Source: Stomatobaculum longum (lineage in GTDB: Bacteria; Bacillota; Clostridia; Lachnospirales; Lachnospiraceae). From it: a stretch of 43,963 nucleotides of DNA. Both the position numbers and the translations under genes were made by a program. This document shows, piece after piece, positions 7,745-15,908 of the stretch (positions are counted from its first letter, which is position 1; each line of letters begins with the position of its first letter). The stretch is taken from contig CAJPKN010000003.1 in the NCBI GenBank assembly GCA_905370385.1, forward strand, positions 1 to 43,963. The letters run 5' to 3'. Below the pieces are notes generated by a model. That model was not told the DNA's origin. It did no database searches and was given only the letters and a program-made list of their open reading frames with translations.

Positions 7745-7770
7745 ATGCTTTCTTTTGAAGTGCCGTTTGC

Positions 7771-10191
7771 TCAAACGCGAAGGGCAATATCACGGCTTGT
7801 TTTTAACTTCTCAAGAATCTCCTGCGTCAGCTTGTCGAGCGCCTCCGGTGTGAAGGCCTGTTCTTCCGGACGGAAGGTCAGGGTGAACGCAAGGCTCTTC
7901 TTGGTCGGCGGTATCGGTGCGCCCTCGTAGACATCAAAGAGCTTCACCTCGCGAATCAGCGGGCTGCAGCTCTGAATCAGATTCACGACCTGCTCGCAGC
8001 TGATTGCCTTGTCCATGACAAGTGCCAGGTCGCGCTGTACCTCCGGGAACTTCGGGAGCGGCGTGAAGCAGACCGGCTCGTGCGGCAGGCTCTCGATGGT
8101 ATCGAGGTCCAATTCCGCGAGATAGGCATCTGTGCGGAGGTTCAGTTCCCCGGCAATGTCGTAAGCCAGCTTGCCGAGATAGCCCACCTTTACATCGCCC
8201 ACATAGACCGCCGCGGTCTGGTAGGGGTGCGTAAACGGCTCGCTCGAAGCCTCATAGCGGAACTTGACATGCAGGCTCTCGGCCGCGAGATCCAGAGCGC
8301 CCTTCAGGGTGAAGAAGCTCTCCTCCTTGCCAAAGAACGCAAATGCTAAGTGCGCTCTCTCCTCCGGGTACTCCGTGAGCGGCAGGGACTTCGGAATGAA
8401 GACCTTTGCCAGCTCAAAGAGGCGCCCGGAGAGATTGCCGACCTTCTGGTTCCGCATGACGGCATTCGCCATGGAGGGCGAGAGCACCGTGCGCATGAGC
8501 GAGAGTTCTTCGCTGATCGGGTTCAGAATGCGAATCGCGCGAAGCGCCTCACTTCCCTCCGGATAGCGGAACAGCTTTAAGTCCGCCGGGGAGAAGAAGG
8601 AGTAATGGACAGCCTCGTACATGCCGCCGCCCGTCAGCGTCTCCTTTAACTTGAGTTCCCGGCGCTGTCTCTCGTTAAGACCGCCGCTCGTGACCTCCGC
8701 GCTCTTTAAGAAGCTCGGGACGATGTGCTCATAGCCGTAGAAGCGTATCACCTCTTCGGCGACATCCTGATAGCTCTCCATGTCCTCGCGGTAGGCGGGA
8801 ATCTTGAGGCTCAGTGCATCGCCCTCAAGCTTCGGCTCCATCTCGAGGTTTGCAAGAATGCGGCACACCGCCTCCCCCGGCACTTCGATGCCGAGTACGC
8901 CGTTCACGCGGGACAGGCTCACCGTAAGCGGGCGCTTTTCGATGCTGTTGCCCGTATTCTTGCCCGCGCACTCATCCGTGACCGTTCCGGCACCGAGTTC
9001 TTCGGTTAAATGCAGGGCGCGCTGCATTGCGAGCACCACCGTGTACTCGTCCGTGCCCTTCTCGAAGTGCGCGCTCGCATCGGTGCGCTTTCCGAGCGCC
9101 CGGGCGCTGCGGCGGATGTTGTCGCGCGCAAACTTTGCGGCCTCAAAGACAACTGCGGTCGTCGTATCCTTAATCTCCGAATTGAGACCGCCCATGATGC
9201 CCGCAAGGCCGACCGGCTTTTCGCCGTCGCAGATTAAAAGATTGCTCTCGCTGAGCGTTAACTCCTGCTCATCGAGGGTCACAAGCTTTTCGCCTTCCTT
9301 CGCTGTGCGCACCACAATGCGGTCGCCCGATAAGTCGCGGCGGTCAAAGGCGTGCATCGGCTGTCCGAGCTCCAGCATCACATAGTTCGTGATATCCACC
9401 ATGTTGGAAATTGCGCTCACGCCGACCAGGCTCAGGCGACGGCGGAGCCACGCGGGCGAGGGCGCTATTTTGACATCCTTCACCGCGTGCGCCTCATAGC
9501 GCGGGCAGTACTGCGGCGCTTCCACTTCAACCTGAAGCGTGTGCGGCTCGGTCTTCTCCGCGCGGTAGCTAAGCGGCAGGGGCTTTATCTCTTTGCCGAG
9601 AACAGCCGCCACTTCGCGCGCAATGCCGTAGATGCCCTGGCAATCCGGGCGGTTTGCCGTGATTGCGATGTCAAAGAGCCAGTCGTCGAGACCCACGATG
9701 GGCTTCACATCCGTCCCCGGAACCGCATCCTCCGGCAACACAAGGAGGCCGTTATAGCCTGCGCCCGGGTACAAGTCTTCGTTAAGACCCAGCTCCATGC
9801 CGGAGCAGAGCATGCCGAAGGAGTCGTAGCCGCGAAGCTTGCCCGCCTGTATGGTCGCGGTGCCGACAATCTCCGTTCTCTCCTTGTTGGTTTCACAGAC
9901 CGTTGCGCCGACCAGGGCGGTCGGGAACTTCTTGCCCGCCTCCACATTGTCCGCGCCGCAGCAAATTTGGAACTTGCCCTCACTGCCGCAGTCCACCTCA
10001 CAGAGGTGCAAATGCGTGCCCTCGATGGGCTCGCAGCTTGTCACGAGGCCCACGACCACGCGGGAAATCCGCGCGCCGACTTCCTCCAAACTCTCCACTT
10101 CAAAGCCGCAGGAGAAGAGCTTCTCCTCGAGTTCCTGCGGGGTGCAATCAATGTCTACATATTCTCTAAGCCAACTGAGCGGCGCTATCAT
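7771..10191 (-). CDS. pheT: Phenylalanyl-tRNA synthetase beta subunit
   Basis: PheT is the tRNA-binding and editing subunit of the heterotetrameric PheRS. The 806 residues match the full bacterial form: an N-terminal tRNA-binding OB domain (about 40-150), B3/B4 editing domain (about 210-390, with GLAGIMGG), B5 domain (about 405-475), catalytic-like core, and a C-terminal ferredoxin-fold anticodon-binding domain (about 713-806, starting near the run that includes PKFPEVQRDLALVMD). No domain is missing. It starts 12 bases after the pheS stop behind GGAGGCAGAGAG and ends at the bidirectional terminator. Confidence 0.98.
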   Translation of the reverse strand: MIAPLSWLREYVDIDCTPQELEEKLFSCGFEVESLEEVGARISRVVVGLVTSCEPIEGTHLHLCEVDCGSEGKFQICCGADNVEAGKKFPTALVGATVCETNKERTEIVGTATIQAGKLRGYDSFGMLCSGMELGLNEDLYPGAGYNGLLVLPEDAVPGTDVKPIVGLDDWLFDIAITANRPDCQGIYGIAREVAAVLGKEIKPLPLSYRAEKTEPHTLQVEVEAPQYCPRYEAHAVKDVKIAPSPAWLRRRLSLVGVSAISNMVDITNYVMLELGQPMHAFDRRDLSGDRIVVRTAKEGEKLVTLDEQELTLSESNLLICDGEKPVGLAGIMGGLNSEIKDTTTAVVFEAAKFARDNIRRSARALGKRTDASAHFEKGTDEYTVVLAMQRALHLTEELGAGTVTDECAGKNTGNSIEKRPLTVSLSRVNGVLGIEVPGEAVCRILANLEMEPKLEGDALSLKIPAYREDMESYQDVAEEVIRFYGYEHIVPSFLKSAEVTSGGLNERQRRELKLKETLTGGGMYEAVHYSFFSPADLKLFRYPEGSEALRAIRILNPISEELSLMRTVLSPSMANAVMRNQKVGNLSGRLFELAKVFIPKSLPLTEYPEERAHLAFAFFGKEESFFTLKGALDLAAESLHVKFRYEASSEPFTHPYQTAAVYVGDVKVGYLGKLAYDIAGELNLRTDAYLAELDLDTIESLPHEPVCFTPLPKFPEVQRDLALVMDKAISCEQVVNLIQSCSPLIREVKLFDVYEGAPIPPTKKSLAFTLTFRPEEQAFTPEALDKLTQEILEKLKTSRDIALRV

Positions 10192-10203
10192 CTCTCTGCC
10201 TCC

Positions 10204-11238
10204 TTACTCATTGATCTGCCGGAGCACGCGGAGATCCGACTCGAACAGATACTTAATGTTACCGATGCCGTACTTCAGCATTGCGACGCGCTCTATACCG
10301 ATTCCGAAGGCGAAACCGGAGTATACATCCGAGTCGATGCCGCAGTTCTCGAGCACTTTCTTGTTCACCATGCCCGCACCGAGAATCTCGATCCAGCCCG
10401 TTCCCTTGCAGAGACGGCAACCCTTGCCGCCACAGGAGAAACAGCTCACATCGACCTCGACCGAGGGCTCCGTGAACGGGAAGTAGGAGGGACGAAGGCG
10501 CGTCTTGACGCCTGAGCCAAAGAACTTCTCGACAAACTTGTCGAGCATACCCTGGAGATCGCAGAGCGTGATGCCCTTATCCACCACGAGCCCCTCCATC
10601 TGCATGAACATCGGGGAGTGCGTCGCGTCGTCGTCCGAGCGGAACACCTTGCCCGGGGAGAGAATCTTAATCGGCGGCTTCTGCTTCTCCATCACGTGAA
10701 TCTGGCCTGCGGAGGTCTGGGTGCGAAGCAGGAACTTATCGCTCAGATAAAACGTATCCTGCATATCGCGCGCCGGGTGGTCCTGCGGCGTGTTGAGGGC
10801 GGTGAAGTTATAGTAATCCGTCTCAATCTCGGCACCCTCGTAAATCTCAAAGCCCATGCCCGCAAAGGCCTCGATCATCTGGTTCCGAACCAGAGTGTCC
10901 GGGTGAAGATTTCCGCGACTAAGCGCAACACCGGGGAGGGTCACATCAATCTTCTCTGCCTCGTAGCGACGATTCAGCTCTGCCTCTCTCGCCTGCTTTT
11001 CAAGGGCGGTCAAGTTCTCGAGCACCCAGTCCTTCAGCGCATTGACTTCCTTTCCGAAGTCCGCCTTCTCCTCCGGGGGAACGCTCTTCATGAGCTTCAT
11101 GAGTCCGCTGACCAAGCCGTCCTTCCGGTCCAGGAACTCCTTCCGGAGCTCGTAGAGGGTCTCCGAGTTCTTCTGCTCCATCGCAGCGGCTCTCTCGGCA
11201 AAGCGCTGCTTCAAGTCCTCAAACTGCTTCTTGTCCAT
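10204..11238 (-). CDS. pheS: Phenylalanyl-tRNA synthetase alpha subunit
   Basis: PheS is the catalytic subunit charging tRNA-Phe. The 344 residues start with a charged coiled coil (about 1-95) that binds tRNA, followed by the class II core. Class II motif 2 is [16 protein letters not shown], and motif 3 is [11 protein letters not shown] near the C-terminus. An internal CXXC-type stretch ([12 protein letters not shown]) sits in the core. The ATG follows AAAGGAGAGAGGC. Expression is controlled by the T-box leader immediately upstream. Confidence 0.98.
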   Translation of the reverse strand: MDKKQFEDLKQRFAERAAAMEQKNSETLYELRKEFLDRKDGLVSGLMKLMKSVPPEEKADFGKEVNALKDWVLENLTALEKQAREAELNRRYEAEKIDVTLPGVALSRGNLHPDTLVRNQMIEAFAGMGFEIYEGAEIETDYYNFTALNTPQDHPARDMQDTFYLSDKFLLRTQTSAGQIHVMEKQKPPIKILSPGKVFRSDDDATHSPMFMQMEGLVVDKGITLCDLQGMLDKFVEKFFGSGVKTRLRPSYFPFTEPSVEVDVSCFSCGGKGCRLCKGTGWIEILGAGMVNKKVLENCGIDSDVYSGFAFGIGIERVAMLKYGIGNIKYLFESDLRVLRQINE

Positions 11239-11261
11239 GCCTCTCTCCTTTTCTGACTTGC

Positions 11262-11540
11262 GGGGAATAAAAAAGGATACAGAGAGTAAGCTCTCTGTAT
11301 CCGGGACGAGTTATGTAACCCGCGGTACCACCCGCATTATCCGCTTATGCTGCGGACCGCTCCTTGTATCCTTGACGCGGAAAGACGTCGAAACCTACTG
11401 AGGCCAAGCCCGTTCAGCTCCGCTGCTCCGACGCGAAGGTTCGACCTCCGGTGTTGCGGCGGAAATCTCAGCCCTCTCCCGCTCTCTGTGCGCTCTGCCG
11501 GTGCTACTGTGCGTCTTCACTGCATTTGATCATTTAATTC
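11262..11540 (-). promoter_or_regulatory. T-box riboswitch (tRNA-Phe) leader of pheST
   Basis: The leader runs from the predicted transcription start near 11540 to the terminator. The conserved T-box sequence GGGTGGTACCGCG is at 11321-11333, followed by the terminator at 11269-11302. Upstream is stem I material with the GAGAGGGCTGAGA element. The likely specifier codon is TTC (Phe) at 11435-11437 in the context GAACC-TTC-G, as expected for pheS. T-box leaders raise expression when tRNA-Phe is uncharged. The specifier is inferred from context, not from a folded model. Confidence 0.93.
11269..11302 (-). terminator. Intrinsic terminator of the pheS T-box leader
   Basis: On the minus strand a 12-base-pair stem (GGATACAGAGAG paired with CTCTCTGTATCC, loop of 4) is followed by a run of six T. 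It lies directly after the T-box sequence. In the T-box mechanism uncharged tRNA-Phe stabilises the competing antiterminator. Confidence 0.93.
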
Positions 11541-11546
11541 CGAATC

Positions 11547-11575
11547 AGCATAAGCTTAGGGCCGCAAAAAGTCAA
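11547..11575 (-). promoter_or_regulatory. Promoter of the pheST T-box transcript
   Basis: TTGACT (11570-11575), a 17-base spacer and TATGCT (11547-11552) on the minus strand. The -35 box begins 7 bases after the stop codon of the upstream secreted-protein gene, so there is no room for a separate terminator and some read-through into the leader is possible. Confidence 0.8.
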
Positions 11576-11582
11576 GGCTTCT

Positions 11583-13238
11583 TTACTTCTCGAGGCTTCT
11601 CCAGCGGAAGTCCGGAACCACATCCGACCACTTTTGAATGCCGACAATCGGCTTTGCAAACTCGGTCGCCTCCAGGGTCTTTGCCTTCTTGTCGATGTCC
11701 CTGAATACCGCCCAGATTTTTCTTCTTCTGGTCGCGACAATCGCATCGCCGACATCCATGCGGCAAGCCCAGAGGCCGAAGGCACAGCTGCTTCTCACTT
11801 CAAGCGGTGCATCCACCTGACGGCTCAGAATGAGCGCATCCACATAGGGGTTGGAGTCCGCAATGTAGTAGGCATAGGCAAAGGCCGCCGCCTGCTGCTC
11901 TTCCACATTGCCGCGCGAGGGGCTGATGGCCGTGAATCCCTGCTCCGAGAGGATGATGTGGCGCACCTCTCCCGCGCGGTTTCTGAAGTTCGAAGCCTTC
12001 AGGTAATCCGTGAGGACATTCAGGTTCTCAAAGTCGATGATCTTGGTGCTCTCGTTCTGCACAATGGCACCGGTGTTGTGATCATCCCAGAACTCCGGCT
12101 CCGTCATGGGATACGGATACGGGTGGTAAGCAAGCTGCCAGTCGATGTTGCCGTTCCGGTTAATCTCTGCGTTTACCTTGTCGAGGATGTGCTTCGCGGA
12201 GTACATGGTCTTCTGATCCGCGTTCGGATCGTTCCAGTTCATGTCGATCGAGAAGAAGACACGCGCGTTTGCCTGCTGCGCCTTGATGGCCGTGTAGGCG
12301 ACGCGGAAGGCGCGGACATACTCGGTCACGTACTTGTCGATGTCCATCTTGCCCATGTAGTTCCAGTTTCTGCCGTTGTTGATCTCGTTGCCGATGATCC
12401 AGTTCGAGACGCGGCCGTAGCTCGGGTTCTCGCCGTTATAGCGCTGTGCAAGGAAGCTCATCAGCGCGCGCGTGGTCTCATAGCCCTCCTTGGTCGCCGT
12501 GTTAAAGCCGTAGTAGAAGACGCCGTCCGTCTTCTTGACACCCGGATAGATGAGCTCGGGCATCTTATCGTTCCAGCCGTTTAAGACTATGGCCGTGACC
12601 ATCATGCTCTTACCGGAGAAGGCGCTGATGGTTTTATCGTACTCCGCAATCTGATTCTTGTCGAAGTGGTAGGTCTTTCCCTCGTAGGTGTAGTCGATGC
12701 CGGTTCCCGAGGTGATGTGCGCAAAGTTAAAGTTTACGTTCACATGCTTCACGCCGAGATCGAACGCATCGCTCAGCATGTTGAGCTCCACCAAAAGACC
12801 CTTCTTCGTGAGCGGCTGTTCGTAGGGCTTATCGCTCTTTGCGACCACCTCCGGGTTGGTGATGTAGGCGCGGCGGCCGATGTCGTAATAACGGCCGTTC
12901 TTCCAGACCGCAATTGCGAACTGGTCGTAGAGTCTGGTCTCCGGCGTGCCGTCAAGGAGCGGTGCGGTGAAGGAGAAATTCGCGCCGTACGCCGCACTCT
13001 GAATGGGCTGTGCGTCCTTGATGCTGTCGTTATAGGGATCCAGTGCAAAAAAGTAGAGCTTACCGTCCTCGGAAGTACTGTCTCCGCTGACTGTTCCGCT
13101 CACGGTCACCTGATCCTTGGTTGCGGTCGCGCGAATTTCCGCGCTCTCTGCGTAAGCCGGCAGCGCAAAGAGCGCGCTTAAGCCCAGTGTCAACGCGAGC
13201 GCGCGGAAGCGCTGCGTCCATTTATTCTGTACTCTCAT
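11583..13238 (-). CDS. Secreted glycoside-hydrolase-like protein, resembling DUF5722
   Basis: The 551-residue protein has a signal peptide (1-30, positive start, hydrophobic core, cleavage after ALPAYA). A beta-rich domain of about 100 residues follows, then a probable TIM-barrel. IIGNEIN (281-287) with Glu285 and ILSEQGF (429-435) with Glu432 sit where clan GH-A enzymes keep the acid/base (NE) and the nucleophile, and HPYP (372-375) is a usual intermediate strand signature. The family resembles DUF5722; the substrate is unknown. The gene is preceded by a TATAAT and followed by the pheS promoter. It is the only clearly exported enzyme in the window, so a role in polysaccharide or glycoconjugate breakdown is inference. 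Confidence 0.8.
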   Translation of the reverse strand: MRVQNKWTQRFRALALTLGLSALFALPAYAESAEIRATATKDQVTVSGTVSGDSTSEDGKLYFFALDPYNDSIKDAQPIQSAAYGANFSFTAPLLDGTPETRLYDQFAIAVWKNGRYYDIGRRAYITNPEVVAKSDKPYEQPLTKKGLLVELNMLSDAFDLGVKHVNVNFNFAHITSGTGIDYTYEGKTYHFDKNQIAEYDKTISAFSGKSMMVTAIVLNGWNDKMPELIYPGVKKTDGVFYYGFNTATKEGYETTRALMSFLAQRYNGENPSYGRVSNWIIGNEINNGRNWNYMGKMDIDKYVTEYVRAFRVAYTAIKAQQANARVFFSIDMNWNDPNADQKTMYSAKHILDKVNAEINRNGNIDWQLAYHPYPYPMTEPEFWDDHNTGAIVQNESTKIIDFENLNVLTDYLKASNFRNRAGEVRHIILSEQGFTAISPSRGNVEEQQAAAFAYAYYIADSNPYVDALILSRQVDAPLEVRSSCAFGLWACRMDVGDAIVATRRRKIWAVFRDIDKKAKTLEATEFAKPIVGIQKWSDVVPDFRWRSLEK

Positions 13239-13268
13239 CTTGCTTTCTTACCTCCTTTGCCTCAAGCC

Positions 13269-13274
13269 ATTATA
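13269..13274 (-). promoter_or_regulatory. Possible -10 element of the secreted-protein gene
   Basis: A perfect TATAAT on the minus strand, 30 bases upstream of the ATG (TGGCTATAAT context). No matching -35 box at 16-18 bases is obvious, so the assignment is tentative. The gene has a good AAAGGAGG ribosome-binding site. Confidence 0.45.
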
Positions 13275-13316
13275 GCCGAGGCCGCTCGTAAATGATTTGC
13301 AAACTTCTTACAATTT

Positions 13317-14723
13317 CTATACGCTTTCCCCGAACTTCTTAAGCGCTCTCGCCAAACCGAGCTCGAGGAGATACACTTCATCCGCCTCGGCCGCGAGTGC
13401 ACACTGGAGGCGCCCCACCGCGTCGCGCAGGGCTCTGTCCCGCCGCTCGATCGGAACAAGGCCGCCGCCTACGCTCGATAGAAGCAGTGCCTCTCCGCGA
13501 TTCCGTGCCTCTTCCGCAAGCAAATGCACGCTGCTTGAAAGTTCCGCTTCGAAAGCTGTCCTATCCTCTCGCAGCAAAATCTCCGTGAGCGTCTTAAGCA
13601 CAGTTTCCGGCACTGCCCGAAATCCCGCGATATGTCCCTCGCTGCACAGCCGCTCCGCAAATCGCAGCTTGCCTTGATAGCGCGCCCCCGCAATCAATAC
13701 AAAGGGACGCTCCGTGCGAAAGGTGGGCGTAAATTCCTTCCGGTAGAGCGCAAAGGTCGCCCCGTCCACCACCGTCTTCCCCGTAATCTGAATCGGCGCA
13801 CAACGCGCGGCCGCGCGCGCGGCGACCGCCCCGACTCCGGTGGTCTTCCGCACAAACTCCGAGGTCTCGAACTCCCCCGGTACGGCCGCGAGTTCTTCCG
13901 CCGTAAAGAAGCGCGTCGGGAGTTCGAGATAGCTTGCGAGCGCCGATACGGCGAGTTCGTCGCGCTTTAAGTCTATGCTCGCAAGTGCGAACAGGGCATC
14001 TTTTGAAACATTTTGTTCTTTCAGAAAGCGGAGTGCCGCCTCCCGCAGTACTTCAACCGGCGTATTTCTCCGGCAGCCCACACCGAGCGCGTAAATTTTC
14101 GGGATCAGCTGAAGACAAGCGTTCGGCGGCAGCTCCCCCGCGGCACTCACGCATATGCCGAGTTTTCCGGCCTCCGCCTTTCCGGCATAGAGACCCGACG
14201 GCAATGTTTCTTCCTCCCGAAGCGGGTAGTTGCTCTCAAAGGCCACGGTCTCGTATCGTAGCAGCGCCGCGCTGATGCGCTTTGCATTCTCCCGGCTCTT
14301 GATTACAAGCCCGTTTTTCTTTGCGAAGACATCCACGGCAAAGCGGCCGTTTAAGTCGGTCGCCGTGCTGATTGCGACAGCGGCGCCGAGCTGCCGTCCG
14401 ATGAGGCGCGCGAGCTCGTTGGCACCGCCCACGTGTCCCGAGAGCAGGGGTATCACAAAGCGCCCGTACTCATCGAGACAGAGCACTGCCGGGTCTTGAA
14501 ACTTATCCTTCACAAAGGGAGCTATTTTCCGCACCGCAATGCCGCTCGCGCCGACAAACACCAGCGCTTCACAGCGGGCAAAGGCTTCCTTCACCTCCGC
14601 TTGAATACAAAGATAGCCTTCCGCTCGAAGCAAGGCCTCGATTTGAGCCGCCAGCTCCCTGCCCCTTGCCGTATAGGAATAAATCGCAAATTCTCGCTCT
14701 TTTTTCTGTGCCGATTCTGTCAT
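13317..14723 (-). CDS. CbiG-type cobalamin protein fused to a degenerate CobU-like domain
   Basis: Residues 1 to about 330 look like CbiG (cobalt-precorrin-5A hydrolase of the anaerobic B12 pathway): CbiG_N with FVGASGIAVRKIAPFVKDKF and PLLSGHVGGANELARLIG (around 56-110), and CbiG_C with GVGCRRNTP (214-222). The last 130 residues resemble the end of CobU (adenosylcobinamide kinase/guanylyltransferase), including ALRDAVGRLQCALAAEADEV and LGLARALK. The P-loop is GARYQGKL (346-353), with Leu instead of the expected Ser/Thr, and the usual HH/RP guanylylation motif is absent, so that part may be inactive. No other cobalamin gene is in the window. ATG after AAAGGAAC. Confidence 0.75.
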   Translation of the reverse strand: MTESAQKKEREFAIYSYTARGRELAAQIEALLRAEGYLCIQAEVKEAFARCEALVFVGASGIAVRKIAPFVKDKFQDPAVLCLDEYGRFVIPLLSGHVGGANELARLIGRQLGAAVAISTATDLNGRFAVDVFAKKNGLVIKSRENAKRISAALLRYETVAFESNYPLREEETLPSGLYAGKAEAGKLGICVSAAGELPPNACLQLIPKIYALGVGCRRNTPVEVLREAALRFLKEQNVSKDALFALASIDLKRDELAVSALASYLELPTRFFTAEELAAVPGEFETSEFVRKTTGVGAVAARAAARCAPIQITGKTVVDGATFALYRKEFTPTFRTERPFVLIAGARYQGKLRFAERLCSEGHIAGFRAVPETVLKTLTEILLREDRTAFEAELSSSVHLLAEEARNRGEALLLSSVGGGLVPIERRDRALRDAVGRLQCALAAEADEVYLLELGLARALKKFGESV

Positions 14724-14764
14724 TGTGTTCCTTTTGAGACTGTATTTTTATTACAAACAGAAAA

Positions 14765-14791
14765 AGGCAGGGGAGAACTTCCCCCCTGCCT
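14765..14791 (-). terminator. Terminator after the ispH-S1 genes
   Basis: On the minus strand AGGCAGGGG (14783-14791 complement) pairs with CCCCTGCCT (14765-14773 complement), followed by a T-rich tail. It starts 13 bases after the S1 stop codon and probably ends the long operon that begins at nusB. Confidence 0.88.
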
Positions 14792-14804
14792 CTCAATTCG
14801 CTTT

Positions 14805-15908
14805 TTACTGCTCGTCCTGCGGTGCAGCGTCCTCGTAGACAATCTCATCGCCCTGCATGTTCTCAAGTGCCTTCATGCTGAGGGAGATCTTTCTGTCGTC
14901 TGCGTTGAACTCGACAATCTCTGCCTCGATCTCATCGCCGATCTCAAGAACATCCGACGGCTTGTCGATGTGCTTTCTTGCGATCTGGGAGACGTGAAGC
15001 AGTGCATCCACGCCCGGCTCCAGCTCGATAAACGCGCCGAAATCGGTCATGCGTGCAACACGGCCTCTGACAATGTTGCCCTGTGCGTACTTCTCAGCCG
15101 CATCGATCCACGGATTCTGGTCCGGGAACTTTAAGCTCAGCGCAATCTTCGTGCCGGAAATCTCCTTGATGAAGACTCTGACGCGGTCGCCGGACTTCAG
15201 AACCTTCTTCGGGTTCTCGATTCTGCCCCAGCTCATCTCGGAGATGTGCAGGAGACCGTCAGCGCCGCCGAGGTCCACGAACGCACCGAAGTTGGTCACG
15301 TTCTTGACCGTACCCTCAACCACATCGCCGACCTTGATGCGAGAAAAAAGTTCCTTCTGCATCTCTGCCTTTGCAGCCTGCATGAGCTGCTTGCGATCGC
15401 CGATGATTCTTCTTCTGCGCGGATTGAACTCGGTGATAACGAACTCAATCTCCTGATCCGCATACTTATTCAAATCTCTCTCATAAGAATCCGAAACCAG
15501 GCTTGCCGGAATGAAAACGCGTGCCTCGTCAACCAGCACGCTCAGTCCGCCGTTCAGGACCTGGACAACCTTCGCCTTCAAGACCTCGTGGTTGTTAAAC
15601 GCCTCTTCCAGGCGCTTGTTGCCTCTGTCCGCCGCGAGTCTGCGATACGAGAGGGAAACCTGGCCGTCGCCGTCATTTACCTTCATGACCTTGGCTTCCA
15701 GTTCGTCACCAATCTGCACGACAGTCCGGAGGTCGAGGCTGTTATTGTTCGTGTACTCGTTTCTGGTGATGACGCCGTCCGACTTATAGCCGATGTTCAG
15801 GATGATCTGATCCTCCTTCACATCCAGTACTGTTCCCGATACAACTTCTCCCGTGTGAATCGTCTTAAAAGACTCATTCAACATCTGTTCAAAACTCTGC
15901 TCTGACAA
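14805..15908 (-). CDS. rpsA: S1-domain RNA-binding protein (ribosomal protein S1 homologue)
   Basis: Four S1 (OB-fold) repeats lie at about 18-87, 105-170, 190-260 and 275-345 of a 367-residue product; the third has the canonical GTVKNVTNFGAFVDLG and LLHISEM. Its role in low-GC Firmicutes is RNA binding, possibly at the ribosome. The open frame continues to 15965, but those extra residues overlap ispH out of frame. I prefer TTG at 15906-15908, giving (M)SEQSFEQMLNESFKTIHTGEVV, the typical N-terminus. It has a strong GAGGAGG site 9 bases upstream. The gene thus overlaps ispH by 20 bases. In many clostridia the two form one fused protein. Confidence 0.9.
   Translation of the reverse strand: MSEQSFEQMLNESFKTIHTGEVVSGTVLDVKEDQIILNIGYKSDGVITRNEYTNNNSLDLRTVVQIGDELEAKVMKVNDGDGQVSLSYRRLAADRGNKRLEEAFNNHEVLKAKVVQVLNGGLSVLVDEARVFIPASLVSDSYERDLNKYADQEIEFVITEFNPRRRRIIGDRKQLMQAAKAEMQKELFSRIKVGDVVEGTVKNVTNFGAFVDLGGADGLLHISEMSWGRIENPKKVLKSGDRVRVFIKEISGTKIALSLKFPDQNPWIDAAEKYAQGNIVRGRVARMTDFGAFIELEPGVDALLHVSQIARKHIDKPSDVLEIGDEIEAEIVEFNADDRKISLSMKALENMQGDEIVYEDAAPQDEQ

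Noticed and set aside
7519..7758. Small plus-strand open frame across the terminator
   Set aside because: It runs through the hairpin, has no ribosome-binding site, and its peptide is of no recognisable family.
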